NCBI GenBank assembly: GCA_003235325.1
Contig: QJWQ01000039.1
Span: 62,001-126,000, forward strand
Direction of reading: 5' to 3'
Length of the DNA stretch: 64,000 nucleotides
Source: Gammaproteobacteria bacterium
GTDB lineage: Bacteria; Pseudomonadota; Gammaproteobacteria; Pseudomonadales; Porticoccaceae
Shown here: piece after piece, positions 15,498 to 25,259 of the stretch
How the letters are laid out: every line of letters starts with the position of its first letter
Numbering within the stretch: position 1 is the first letter of the stretch
Position numbers and translations under genes: made by a program
The notes under the pieces: model-generated
The model's database searches: none
What the model saw: the letters and a program-made list of their open reading frames with translations, nothing else
What the model was told of the DNA's origin: nothing

Positions 15498-18479
15498 TTA
15501 CTGGGCATAACGAAACATGGGGCTATTTCCACTATTTTCGAGCACATCAACTGTCTCGGACCGGGCCAGAACCTCACCCTCACCCTCACTGCTACCGTCG
15601 CCACGATCAATTCTTCTACGGGCAATGCCGTCTCCTTCCTGCCCTGGTGTCACGGGCAGAGAAAGCACCCATAATGCCCGCCGTTGCTCCGGCAGCAGGG
15701 TCATGTAGGCCTGTTTCAGTTCTTCAAGCCCTACCTCTCTTACTTCCCTGGCCAGACGAGACCTGAAATCGAATCCCTCATAATCCAGATCGAGTGATTC
15801 CAGATGCCTGTTAGCGAGTTCTCCCAGGTTCTTGGGCGCTTCCTCTATATTCGCCAGAACCGAGGACCTGATGCGGTTCAGATCTTCATCTGTCATCGCG
15901 GCAACGGTTTCGGAGAAGTCCACTAAAAACCGGTTGACCTCTTGCTGCAAGCGGTCTGATGTAGCGACCGGGGACTGAATATAAAAGATCAATCCGGGAA
16001 CCCGGTTTAGATGGGCGATGGTATTTCCGACCTGATAACCCAGTTGCTTTTCCGTTCGCAATGATGTGTAAAAAGGGGCGCTTGTTACCATTTGTAACAG
16101 AGCCAATCGGGCCCTCTCCCGCAAGCTATCCTCGTCGCCCTGAATATAGAGGATCAGGGCAGAATCATTGTGATCCACCGCAACAAGATATTCCAGATCG
16201 GTCGGCATCAGTTTTCTTACACGATATTCAAGACGGGCATCTCCATCGACGCCAATACCGAGTACCGACAGGGTCTTTTCCATCATGGTCCCGGCTACCC
16301 TGGAGGCCAGATTGCCGCCGGCATAAAACCGGCTGTGCCCTCGTCGGAACAAACGGTTTGCAAAGGATCTGAGTTCATCCAGGCTGACATCCTCCAGGGC
16401 TGCAGCCCGTTGCAAGGGATGACTCATATGCCGCAAAAGGGGGCTGAACTGGCTGAATACCTGATTCATGGGTCCATCAGTGGTACTGTTGCGCCATTCC
16501 CGCAACAGGGCCGCCTTTACCCGCTCGAACCGCTGTGGTTTCCAGTCAGGATTTTTCATCGCTGCCAGCACAGTGCCCAACAGAACCGGCTGTTTCTGGC
16601 TGTAGCCCTCCAGAGAGAAAGCCACGCCATTTTCCCATCGGGACAGGTTAAAACCCAGTCCGGCCAGATGCGCCGGATAGACTTCCGGCACCAGTTGATC
16701 CCTGACCAATGCCAGGTACAAATCGGTCATTGCCTGACCTTTAACGGAATTCGACAATGGCGTCCCTATGCGTACATCAAATACGGCTTTTGGCGTACCA
16801 AAAAGTTTGTCCTGGTAAAACCAGAGACTGCTCCCTTTCTCGCTTTCGATTTTCACAGGCAAGGGACTGGATTCCCCGGTATTGAGCACCAGTTGGTCGG
16901 GAATGTAGGGATTGGGCTCTGGCAATCGCAGATCCGTTGTCGACGGATACTGCCAGGCATCAAGCTGGTTTGCCGATACTGCCTCTACCCTGTAGGGCGC
17001 GTTGTACAGACGGGTCTCGGTGTCTGCCTCGACATCAGGTGATACCAGCGTGATCAGGGCATTATCCGCGGTCAGATAATCGGCGAAAGCTTCGATCACC
17101 GCCGCGTCAAAATCATAAAAGCTGGAGGGTGATCGCAATACCTCCGCCGGCGGCAGCTCGTGCAGCGACGAACTCAGCTGGCGCACATAGGTAACGGGAT
17201 CTTTTTTTTCTGCAAAACTGAAAGCAATTTCTCCGAGATTGGTCAGCTCTCGATAGCGCCAGGAAGCAATGCCCCGGCTCTTTACCAACTCCAGCCAGGC
17301 GAAAACCTGCTGCTCAATCTGATCCGTTTTTTGGGCTCCCTCGGCTGTCAGCGAGATGGAGATACCAAAGGCGGCGCCAACCCGGGAATCATAGACCGTG
17401 CCTGCCGACAGGGATTCGGCCAAACCCCGGGATTTCAACGACATCAACAAGGTTCCCTGCTCCTCATTGCCCAGCAGATGCCCCAGATAATCCAGCGGCT
17501 TGGTGCGCCAGTAAGCCCTGATCGGGGGAGTGGGAAACAACAAAAAGAGTTCCCTTTTTTCCTGAACCGGTTTGATCATTACCGACAGGGGCAACTGCTG
17601 TTTAAACAGGGGTACCGGCTTCTCTTCGATAATGACATTGCGATTTGGCACTGCCGCGAACCGGGACTCTACGGCTCGCTGCAGACTGTCCAGATTTTCC
17701 CTGCCGAGTACCACCAGATTCATCAGGTTGGCAGAATAATAGTGTTGATAGAAGGCGAGCAGGTCTTCACGTACCGGATCTCCCTGCCGGTCGGCCAGGG
17801 TATCGAGATTACCCACACTGAACTTGGACAGCGGATGATCACTGTTGACCAGTTCCCGCAGCACATCCCACTCCCGGAGGTTATCCTCCTTGATGCGCAG
17901 GCGGTACTCGGATTCAACGGCATTCTGTTCCCGATCGACATAGTCCTGATTTAGCCGGGGAGCAACGAAAAACTGGGAAAAACGATCCAGTACCGGCAGC
18001 AAGTAATTGGCATCGACATCAAAAAAATAATTGGTTTCCTCCATGCTGGTGTAGGCATTGTGGCTGCCGCCATGTTCACTGATATAGGCCTGGTATTCCC
18101 CCGGTTCCGGGTACTTTTCCGTACCCAGGAATAGCATATGTTCCAGAAAATGGGCCAGCCCCGGCCTGTCCTGGGGATTTTGAAAACTGCCGACGCCGAC
18201 ACTCAGGGAAGCGGCAGACTTGTCGGTATCCGGATCAGAAATCAGCAGGACTTTCAGATTATTTTCAAGTTGCAGAAAGCGGTAGTGCCGCCGATCGTTG
18301 AGGCTTTGCTGAACGATAACCTCACCGGTCTGCTCAACAGTCCCCTCCTGAACCGCCCCCTGGTCGACACTGCTTTTCAACGGCTTGCTGACATCATTGA
18401 GCGGGGAATGGTTGACGGTACAGGAACCCAATACAAAAAACAGGATTCCGGTGAGGGCAATTCTTAAAACAGACATCAT
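15498..18479 (-). CDS. M16 family (pitrilysin/insulinase) peptidase, lipoprotein
   Basis: A large zinc metallopeptidase, about 993 residues from ATG at 18479. The N terminus is a lipoprotein signal peptide with lipobox VLGSC (Cys 20 from this start), so the enzyme is exported and membrane-anchored, likely facing the periplasm. The inverted zinc motif HFLEH follows (about residues 110-114), with the third-ligand region ESEYRLR downstream. The rest fits the remaining domains of a single-chain pitrilysin. GTG at 18488 is an alternative start three codons earlier. The gene starts within 20 bases of the PerM-like gene's end. Substrates are probably periplasmic peptides; this is inference. Confidence 0.9.
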   Translation of the reverse strand: MMSVLRIALTGILFFVLGSCTVNHSPLNDVSKPLKSSVDQGAVQEGTVEQTGEVIVQQSLNDRRHYRFLQLENNLKVLLISDPDTDKSAASLSVGVGSFQNPQDRPGLAHFLEHMLFLGTEKYPEPGEYQAYISEHGGSHNAYTSMEETNYFFDVDANYLLPVLDRFSQFFVAPRLNQDYVDREQNAVESEYRLRIKEDNLREWDVLRELVNSDHPLSKFSVGNLDTLADRQGDPVREDLLAFYQHYYSANLMNLVVLGRENLDSLQRAVESRFAAVPNRNVIIEEKPVPLFKQQLPLSVMIKPVQEKRELFLLFPTPPIRAYWRTKPLDYLGHLLGNEEQGTLLMSLKSRGLAESLSAGTVYDSRVGAAFGISISLTAEGAQKTDQIEQQVFAWLELVKSRGIASWRYRELTNLGEIAFSFAEKKDPVTYVRQLSSSLHELPPAEVLRSPSSFYDFDAAVIEAFADYLTADNALITLVSPDVEADTETRLYNAPYRVEAVSANQLDAWQYPSTTDLRLPEPNPYIPDQLVLNTGESSPLPVKIESEKGSSLWFYQDKLFGTPKAVFDVRIGTPLSNSVKGQAMTDLYLALVRDQLVPEVYPAHLAGLGFNLSRWENGVAFSLEGYSQKQPVLLGTVLAAMKNPDWKPQRFERVKAALLREWRNSTTDGPMNQVFSQFSPLLRHMSHPLQRAAALEDVSLDELRSFANRLFRRGHSRFYAGGNLASRVAGTMMEKTLSVLGIGVDGDARLEYRVRKLMPTDLEYLVAVDHNDSALILYIQGDEDSLRERARLALLQMVTSAPFYTSLRTEKQLGYQVGNTIAHLNRVPGLIFYIQSPVATSDRLQQEVNRFLVDFSETVAAMTDEDLNRIRSSVLANIEEAPKNLGELANRHLESLDLDYEGFDFRSRLAREVREVGLEELKQAYMTLLPEQRRALWVLSLPVTPGQEGDGIARRRIDRGDGSSEGEGEVLARSETVDVLENSGNSPMFRYAQ

Positions 18480-18497
18480 TTGCTTCACTCGGCAGGG

Positions 18498-19571
18498 TTA
18501 CGAGGTTGTTTCAGTTAGCGTCGATTTTTTTCGGGGCCAGGCGTTGTACATGGCCTTGATCAGGGTCGCCAGGGGAATAGCGAAAAACACACCCCAAAAC
18601 CCCCATAGGCCGCCAAAGATCAGAACGGCAAGAATGATGACGATCGGGTGCAGATTGACTGCTTCCGAAAATAACAGGGGCACCAGAACATTGCCATCCA
18701 GAAACTGGATGACACCGTAGACTATAAATAGCCAGAAAAAATCCCCGCTCAAGCCCCACTGGAAATACCCCACCATCATCACCGGTATCGTGACGACCGC
18801 GGCGCCGATATAGGGAATCACCACCGACAACCCCACCAGGAGAGCCAGCAACAGGGCATAGTTAACCCCGAGGAAAAGGAAACAGATATAGGCCGTGAGT
18901 CCGACAACCAGTATTTCAATCACCTTGCCCCTGACGTAGTTTGCCATCTGATCATTCATCTCGCGCCAGATCTGGCGCATAACCGGTCGTTTGCGCGGCA
19001 GCAGACTTGCCAGGCTGTCCATAAGTAATTGCTTGTCCTTCATCAGGAAAAAAACCAGGATTGGAACCAGCACCACGTAAACCAGAATGGCGATCAGCAT
19101 GGGAAAATTGCTGAAGGAAAAGGTCACCACCGCCTCGCCAAACTTGGCGATTTCCCGAGAGGTGTAATTGAGCAGATCGGCCAGTTCCTTTTCCGAGATC
19201 AGGTGTGGGTACTTGTCCGGCAACAGATGCAAGGTCTGCTGCCACTGCTTGATCATCCTGGGCACTTCGGCCAGCAGGTTGGAGGACTGCTTAATTAACA
19301 GCGGCACCAGAAACACCAGTCCCGCCAGTAACAGGCTGACGAACAGGACAAAAACCAGAGAGACGGAAAACAGGTGGGGAACCTTCAACTGATCGAGCCG
19401 GTTGACAGCACCTTGCAACAGGAAAGCTATGATCAGGGCAGCCAGCAACGGTGCCAGTATCTCCCCCATAGTGGCTATTGCAACTATGGCACCAATCAGA
19501 AACAGTGACAGCAATACCGCTTCTTCATCAGCAAAATAACGGTCAACCCAGCTTTCCAGCACTTTCCACAT
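18498..19571 (-). CDS. AI-2E family transporter (PerM-like)
   Basis: A 357-residue inner-membrane protein with about eight hydrophobic segments; two pairs lie near residues 20-60 and 60-90 and a dense C-terminal cluster runs from about 200 to 340. The start MWKVLESWVDRYFADEEAVLL resembles Pseudomonas PerM homologues. The family exports or conducts small molecules; some members move autoinducer-2 and others act in Na+/H+ antiport, so the substrate is unknown. An upstream in-frame TTG at 19592 would add seven residues. Divergent from the BepA-like gene; next in line is the M16 peptidase, nine to eighteen bases away. Confidence 0.88.
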   Translation of the reverse strand: MWKVLESWVDRYFADEEAVLLSLFLIGAIVAIATMGEILAPLLAALIIAFLLQGAVNRLDQLKVPHLFSVSLVFVLFVSLLLAGLVFLVPLLIKQSSNLLAEVPRMIKQWQQTLHLLPDKYPHLISEKELADLLNYTSREIAKFGEAVVTFSFSNFPMLIAILVYVVLVPILVFFLMKDKQLLMDSLASLLPRKRPVMRQIWREMNDQMANYVRGKVIEILVVGLTAYICFLFLGVNYALLLALLVGLSVVIPYIGAAVVTIPVMMVGYFQWGLSGDFFWLFIVYGVIQFLDGNVLVPLLFSEAVNLHPIVIILAVLIFGGLWGFWGVFFAIPLATLIKAMYNAWPRKKSTLTETTS

Positions 19572-19764
19572 AATATTACCGATAAATTTCAACTGTGAGG
19601 ACGGGATAGCCCCCGCGGGGCCGATATCATACCCTCGATCTGAACCTGGTGTCTGCGTCGGGGTCTGAGCGTTAAGGGAATTAAAGGTACCGGGATGATT
19701 CCATGGCGGCTAACGTCGGCTTTACGGTACCATCGGTTCACCTTCGAGACGCATGCAGGACTAA

Positions 19765-21249
19765 ATGTTTGACATTAAACAACCTTTTCGACGACTGCGA
19801 TCTAGCCTGCCCGGGATTCTGGCGGCACTGGTGTTACTGTCGGCCGGACTTCGGCCGGGATTGCCCGAGGCGAAGGATCTCGACCTGCCCATGCTCGGCG
19901 ACACAAGTTCAGGCATCATTTCCCAGCAACAGGAAGTGGAACTGGGTCAGGCCTGGCTGAAAATGTTTCGCAGCCGGGTCAGAACCTACAATGACCCGGA
20001 ACTGCAACAGTATCTTGAAGCCTTGCTATTTGATCTCGCCGTACACAGCGAACTTCAGGATCCCCGGCTGGATCTGGTGATCATCAATAATCCCACCATG
20101 AATGCCTTTGCGGTTCCCGGGGGCGTCGTCGGCGTCCATACTGGTCTGTTTCTCTATGCCGAGAATGAACACCAACTGGCCTCGGTCCTGGCCCACGAAC
20201 TGGCCCACCTCAGCCAGAGGCACTTTGCCCGGCAACTGGGACACCAGAAGACGACCAGCGTCAGCACTCTGGCCGGGTTGCTTGCCGGCGTGATTCTCGC
20301 AGCCACTGTCGGCTCGGACGCCGGCATGGCGGCAATGACCATGTCCCAGGCGGCCGCCCTGGACAGTCAGCTCCGCTTCAGCCGCCAGAACGAACAGGAA
20401 GCGGACCGACTGGGCATCGAAACCCTGTTCCGTTCAGGGCACGATCCCGCGGCCATGCCCGACATGTTTGAACGAATGTTGGCGGCCACCCGCTATACCG
20501 GCCAAAAACCGCCGGAATTCCTGCTGACACACCCGCTGACAGAAAAGCGGGTTGCCGACAGCAGGGGCAGAATCAGAAAGTACCCTTCCAGGCAATACCC
20601 CAATCCGGAGGAATTCGGCCTGATGCGAGCCCGGGCGCTGATAGCCATCGACAAAAATCCGGGCAGATCCATGCAGCGCTTTCAAAAAGAACTGGAAGGT
20701 CACAGCCTGTCCAAAAGGGCAGCGATTTACGGCCTCAGTCAGGCGACGATGGCGGCCGGCGATTTTGACACCGCCAGGACGATACTGGAACCGCTACTTG
20801 CGGACGAACCCTATAACCTGACCTTGCAACTGGGTATGGCCAACATCGAGCGCAAGCAGGGCAACGTCGACGCGGCTCTGAAGCGGATCAAGTCAATAGG
20901 TGTTTACCATGCAGACAGTTACGCCCTGGCGATGGCCCACGCCGAAACCCTGATGCAGGCCAGCCGCTACGGCGAGTCCGAGAAACTGCTGCAGGACCTG
21001 TCGAGGCAAAGACCCGGAGATCCTGAGGTCTGGTTTCAGCTGGCGGAAGTCAGCGGTCTGGCGGGAGACATTTCCGGCGTCCACAAGGCCCGGGCAGAAT
21101 ATTTCATTTTGAACGGGGTATTTGACAAGGCCCGGGAACATCTGGGCTATGCCCGGCGGCTGCTACAAAATGACTTCCAGCAAAGCAGTATTATCGACCA
21201 GCGCCTGCGGGACCTGGCTGAAATAGAGGATAAAACCCGCAAACTCTGA
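19765..21249 (+). CDS. BepA-like M48 metalloprotease with TPR domain
   Basis: A 494-residue periplasmic protease and chaperone. Residues 12-35 form a signal peptide or anchor. The M48 zinc site is HELAH (144-148) with the downstream ligand in NEQEADRLG (about 210-218). After residue 290 the sequence becomes helical repeats of TPR type, as in E. coli BepA, which clears stalled LptD and BamA substrates at the BAM complex. Role here is inferred from that architecture; the window also carries bamC and bamD. It converges on nadA, ending 26 bases from the nadA stop. Confidence 0.9.
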   Translation: MFDIKQPFRRLRSSLPGILAALVLLSAGLRPGLPEAKDLDLPMLGDTSSGIISQQQEVELGQAWLKMFRSRVRTYNDPELQQYLEALLFDLAVHSELQDPRLDLVIINNPTMNAFAVPGGVVGVHTGLFLYAENEHQLASVLAHELAHLSQRHFARQLGHQKTTSVSTLAGLLAGVILAATVGSDAGMAAMTMSQAAALDSQLRFSRQNEQEADRLGIETLFRSGHDPAAMPDMFERMLAATRYTGQKPPEFLLTHPLTEKRVADSRGRIRKYPSRQYPNPEEFGLMRARALIAIDKNPGRSMQRFQKELEGHSLSKRAAIYGLSQATMAAGDFDTARTILEPLLADEPYNLTLQLGMANIERKQGNVDAALKRIKSIGVYHADSYALAMAHAETLMQASRYGESEKLLQDLSRQRPGDPEVWFQLAEVSGLAGDISGVHKARAEYFILNGVFDKAREHLGYARRLLQNDFQQSSIIDQRLRDLAEIEDKTRKL

Positions 21250-21275
21250 CGCCGCCGTGTCCCGGGGCACCCGGC

Positions 21276-22358
21276 TCATCCAGCCTGGGCTGCCAGTTGC
21301 CGCTCACGAAAATCCAGCATCCGTTGCAGTGGCACCATGGCTCGACGCCCCAGGTCCGGGTCAACCTGTATTTCATTGCTGCCGGTTTCCAGCGATTCCA
21401 CCGTGTTTTTCAACTGGTTCATGGCCATCCAGGGGCAGTGGGCACAGCTGCGACAGGTGGCGCCGTGACCGGCGGTGGGTGCGATGATCAATTCCTTGTC
21501 CGGCGCCGCCTGTTGCATCTTGAAAAAGATGCCCTGATCGGTGGCGACGATAAAACGCCGGTTCGGCAGGGTCCTGGCGGCATTGATCAGTTGACTGGTG
21601 GAACCCACGGCATCGGCGATGTTTACCACATTTTCCGGCGATTCCGGGTGAACCAGAATGGCGGCGTCGGGGTAAACCTGCTTCAGGTCGAGCAGACCGC
21701 GCAATTTGAACTCCTCATGGACAATACAACTGCCATCCCAGAGCAGCATGTCGGCACCGGTTTTTTTCTGCACATAATTGCCCAGGTGCTTGTCCGGCGC
21801 CCAGAGAATTTTTTCTCCGCGGCTGTCCAGATAATCCACCACGTCAAGGGCGATACTGGAGGTGACCACCCAGTCGGCCCGGGCCTTGACGGCGGCGGAC
21901 GTGTTGGCATAGACCACCACCGTCCGGTCCGGGTTCTGATCGCAAAAAGCGGAAAATTCCGGCGCCGGACAGCCGATATCCAGTGAACAGGTGGCCTCCA
22001 GAGTGGGCATGAGCACCTTTTTTTCAGGGGTCAGAATCTTGGCTGTTTCCCCCATGAACTTCACCCCGGCAACCAACAGGGTTGAAGCCCTGTGGTTCTT
22101 GCCGAATCGGGCCATTTCCAGGGAATCGGAGACGAAACCACCGGTTTCCTCTGCCAGGCGCTGAATAATGGCCCCGGTATAGTAGTGGGCGACAATAACC
22201 GCATCCCGCTGCACCAGCAGTTTCCTGAGACGATCGATATAATCCGCCTCCTGTTCAGCAGACAGGCGCGGTTCTCCATGCATGTTGTCCAGATGCTGTT
22301 CTACCAGAGCCCGAAACCGGGGGTCTTCAGCGACGTGGAGGCGTTGGGAATTTGTCAT
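21276..22358 (-). CDS. nadA: Quinolinate synthase A
   Basis: NadA condenses iminoaspartate with dihydroxyacetone phosphate to quinolinate in de novo NAD synthesis, with a [4Fe-4S] cluster. From ATG at 22358 the protein has 360 residues. Cluster cysteines are visible in [10 protein letters not shown] (Cys124), [11 protein letters not shown], and [13 protein letters not shown] near the C terminus. A GTG start at 22385 would add nine residues. The start has only a weak ribosome site. nadB and nadC are not in the window. It lies downstream of feoB in the same direction, separated by about 170 bases. Confidence 0.96.
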   Translation of the reverse strand: MTNSQRLHVAEDPRFRALVEQHLDNMHGEPRLSAEQEADYIDRLRKLLVQRDAVIVAHYYTGAIIQRLAEETGGFVSDSLEMARFGKNHRASTLLVAGVKFMGETAKILTPEKKVLMPTLEATCSLDIGCPAPEFSAFCDQNPDRTVVVYANTSAAVKARADWVVTSSIALDVVDYLDSRGEKILWAPDKHLGNYVQKKTGADMLLWDGSCIVHEEFKLRGLLDLKQVYPDAAILVHPESPENVVNIADAVGSTSQLINAARTLPNRRFIVATDQGIFFKMQQAAPDKELIIAPTAGHGATCRSCAHCPWMAMNQLKNTVESLETGSNEIQVDPDLGRRAMVPLQRMLDFRERQLAAQAG

Positions 22359-22530
22359 GGCCAGATTCGGGTTTCTCGGTTGCACCGGCTACTCGGCATT
22401 ACCCCTAGAGTTTAGCACAGACCTTGCTTTTGACTTTGTCCGGGAATCTGTTCCCGATTGCCCGGCCGAAGAATCCGGAACAGGAAACATAGCCTATTGG
22501 CGCAATTTTTGACTGAGCTGTCAGGTAAAA

Positions 22531-24888
22531 TCAAAGGTTTACCACCGGGATCAGGTTGTCATTTCTGCCGACTTCCCTGCTGGCGTATTTCATCAGCCAG
22601 TGATAGCCGCCAGCCACCAGGACACAGGCAGCCCCGGACCATGCAAGAGACGATAGCGGATGGGCGAGTATTGTGCCCAGCTGGTAGCAGAGCACTGCTG
22701 CACCATAAGCGACCAGAGAGTTCCAAGTGGCGGAAAAAAACGCCCAGAACCGGCCCGCCTCCTTGTAGATGGCTCCCAGGGTTGCCACGCAGGGCACATA
22801 GAGCAGCACAAACAGGATATAGGCAAAAGCTCCAATCCGACCGTCAAACAACTGACCCATCAGGACAATAGTCGTCAACTTGACGGCCTGTTCATCGGCA
22901 GCCGCAGCCTGATCGGTGAGGTCGCCGACATTGAGCCCCAAGGGATCGGTCAGGGTATTGGCCAGTCCGGCCAGGTTGGCCGGTACCGTCGCCGCCGCCT
23001 CCGCCAGCATGTTCCAGAACCCCGGCGCGGCTCCCGTGACCGCTCCCTGCCCGTCATCGGCGAGATTGGTGTAGAGGGCGTCCAGAGTTCCTACCACCAC
23101 TTCCTTGGCGAAGATGCCGCTGAAAATGCCCACGGTCGCCGGCCAGTTTTCCTCCCTCAAGCCCATGGGGGCAAAGACCGGAGTTATTTTCATGCCAATG
23201 ACAGAGAGCACGGAACTGCGGGAGTTTTCATTGCCAAAACTGCCATCGGTGCCAAAAGAATTAACGAAGTTCAGGACGATGACCACCAGTACAATCGCCT
23301 TGCCCGCCCTCAGAATAAAACCCCTGAGCCGGTGCCAGGTATTCATCACCAGGTTCCTGAGAGTGGGAATATGGTAGTTGGGTAACTCCATGATGAAAGG
23401 TGTCATGTCCCGGTTGAGCAGACGGTTGCGTACCAGGAACCCGGTGCCGACTGCCATCACCAGACCAATCAGATAGAGCCCGAAGACGACATTTTGTCCG
23501 GAACCGGGAAAGAAGGCGGTGGCAAACAGGACATACACCGTCAGCCTGGCACCACAGGACATAAAGGGCGCCATCAGAGTGGTCAACAGTCTGTCCTTCT
23601 GGCTATCCAGGGTCCGGGCCGCCATTACCGAGGGTACGTTACAGCCAAAGCCCACCACCAGAGGCACGAAGGATTTCCCGGGCAGGCCTATGCTGCGCAT
23701 GATCCGGTCCAGAATAAATGCCGCCCTGGCCATGTATCCGGAGCTTTCCAGGAAAGACTGGAACAGGAACAGAGTACCGATCACCGGAATGAAGCTCGCC
23801 ACCAGTTGCACACCGCCACCGGCGCCATCGGCAACCAGAGCGATCAGCCACCCGGGACAATGCAGGAAGGTCATCAGTTGCCTGGGCAATTCGACAAAGA
23901 CGGCACCGGCAGTGATGTCAAAAAAATCAATAAATGCGCTGCCAAAATTGATGGTGAACATGAACATCAGATACATGACACCCAGAAACAGGGGAAACGC
24001 CAGAACCCGGTTCAACAACAGGCTGTCAAGCCGGGCCGTGAGTGTTCGTCGCTGGCGAACGTCCTGATGTACCGAACCCTCGATCCGTGAGGTAATCCAC
24101 TGGTAGCGGGCCGAGATCATCTGGTCCGAGGCGCTTGCCACCAGATTGTTTTCCAGTTCGGCGACAATGGCCAGCATTCGCGACCGGATCCTGTCAGGCA
24201 ATGCCAGCAGTACCGAGGCGTCCCGTTCAAGAATGGCCGACGCCTGCAGGCGATTACCGGCGCCAGCCTGGTGTCCCAGGACAGACAGGACCTGAGCGAT
24301 AGCCTGCTCCAGGAACTCACCCAGTTCTGCCGGTGCGGGCACGGCGTGTTCCCCGTGTAACTTGTTGATTACCACATCCACCAGGGTACCTATGCCCTCG
24401 GAGCGACTGGCGATGATCGGCACCACGGGTATGCCCAACTGCTGGCCAAGGGCATAGGGGTCAATGTGGAGGCCGCGACTGTCGGCCACGTCCATCATAT
24501 TCAGAGCGATGACCATCGGCACCCCGGCGTCCATCAACTGGGTGGTCAGGTACAGCCCTCGCTCAAGGCTGGTAGCGTCAATGATGTTGACCAGCAGGTC
24601 GGCGGTGCCCTCAAGAATAAATTGCTGTGCAATTTGCTGGTCGATGGAATCGTCTTCGTGAGACACATGCAGGGAGTAGGTGCCAGGCAGGTCGACGACG
24701 TCGAAACAGGTTTCACCGTGACAGAAATGCCCGGTTTTCTTTTCTACGGTAACCCCGGGCCAGTTGCCCACTTTCTGGTGGGCGCCGGTGAGCCCATTAA
24801 AAAGCGTCGACTTACCGGAATTGGGATTGCCTACCAGGGCCAGGACCGGATTTTTTGTGGGCATGGCGTGGTTCAGGGCGGCGCTCAC
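22531..24888 (-). CDS. feoB: Ferrous iron transporter FeoB
   Basis: FeoB is the inner-membrane Fe2+ uptake protein. The 785 residues give an N-terminal GTPase domain (G1 GNPNSGKST about 21-29, G3 DLPGTYSL, G4 NMMD), a GDI-like linker, and a membrane domain with gate-like repeats and about eight or more helices. GTG at 24888 is chosen: it overlaps the feoA stop (GTGA) and has GGAG about 7 bases upstream, while the internal ATG at 24864 has none. No feoC follows. Expression should follow feoA from the Fur-controlled promoter. Confidence 0.97.
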   Translation of the reverse strand: MSAALNHAMPTKNPVLALVGNPNSGKSTLFNGLTGAHQKVGNWPGVTVEKKTGHFCHGETCFDVVDLPGTYSLHVSHEDDSIDQQIAQQFILEGTADLLVNIIDATSLERGLYLTTQLMDAGVPMVIALNMMDVADSRGLHIDPYALGQQLGIPVVPIIASRSEGIGTLVDVVINKLHGEHAVPAPAELGEFLEQAIAQVLSVLGHQAGAGNRLQASAILERDASVLLALPDRIRSRMLAIVAELENNLVASASDQMISARYQWITSRIEGSVHQDVRQRRTLTARLDSLLLNRVLAFPLFLGVMYLMFMFTINFGSAFIDFFDITAGAVFVELPRQLMTFLHCPGWLIALVADGAGGGVQLVASFIPVIGTLFLFQSFLESSGYMARAAFILDRIMRSIGLPGKSFVPLVVGFGCNVPSVMAARTLDSQKDRLLTTLMAPFMSCGARLTVYVLFATAFFPGSGQNVVFGLYLIGLVMAVGTGFLVRNRLLNRDMTPFIMELPNYHIPTLRNLVMNTWHRLRGFILRAGKAIVLVVIVLNFVNSFGTDGSFGNENSRSSVLSVIGMKITPVFAPMGLREENWPATVGIFSGIFAKEVVVGTLDALYTNLADDGQGAVTGAAPGFWNMLAEAAATVPANLAGLANTLTDPLGLNVGDLTDQAAAADEQAVKLTTIVLMGQLFDGRIGAFAYILFVLLYVPCVATLGAIYKEAGRFWAFFSATWNSLVAYGAAVLCYQLGTILAHPLSSLAWSGAACVLVAGGYHWLMKYASREVGRNDNLIPVVNL

Positions 24889-25145
24889 AGACGCTCCACC
24901 TCCATGTCTCCGGCCTCCTGCCGGCGCAGGCTGAGCTGAAATCCCCGCAGCCGGATTTCCATGGGATCCCCCAGCGGGGCCACCTGGCAGACGGTAAATT
25001 CGGCCCCCGGTGTCAACCCCAGACTCATCAGGCGATTGCGATAGGCACCACCGGTGGTGGCGTAGCGCAACACCCGAGCGCGATCACCGACACGAAGGTC
25101 CCTGAATCGGATATTTTCTAGGGTCTGGGAAAAGGTATCAGCCAT
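24885..25145 (-). CDS. feoA: Ferrous iron transport protein FeoA
   Basis: An 86-residue cytoplasmic SH3-like protein that works with FeoB in Fe2+ uptake. Family marks are LRVGDRARVLRYATTGGAYRNRLMSLGLTPGAEFTVCQVAPLGDPMEIRLRGFQLSLRR in successive strands, with the conserved RLMSLGLTPG near 38-47. It is first in the feoAB pair and its stop overlaps the feoB start. A consensus promoter and Fur box lie directly upstream, so repression by Fe2+-Fur is very likely. Confidence 0.94.
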   Translation of the reverse strand: MADTFSQTLENIRFRDLRVGDRARVLRYATTGGAYRNRLMSLGLTPGAEFTVCQVAPLGDPMEIRLRGFQLSLRRQEAGDMEVERL

Positions 25146-25169
25146 CTACCGGCAACTCACAAATCTTAA

Positions 25170-25184
25170 TGAAAATCATTATCA
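25170..25184. promoter_or_regulatory. Fur box upstream of feoAB
   Basis: TGAAAATCATTATCA matches the 15-base 7-1-7 Fur consensus TGATAATNATTATCA at 13 of 14 defined positions; AT-rich flanks extend the symmetry to the 19-mer at 25168-25186. It lies about 25 bases before the feoA ATG, just downstream of and touching the -10 element. Confidence 0.85.
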
Positions 25185-25212
25185 TTGTAATTCAGATTTA
25201 CCATTACGACAA
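25184..25212 (-). promoter_or_regulatory. Sigma-70 promoter of feoAB
   Basis: On the minus strand -35 TTGTCG (25212-25207) and -10 TACAAT (25189-25184) are separated by exactly 17 bases. The Fur box begins at the -10, which explains repression by occlusion. Confidence 0.65.
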
Positions 25213-25259
25213 TCTTGAACGGTAAACCAGGTTCCGGTAACAAAGGCGGCGCGGGACCG

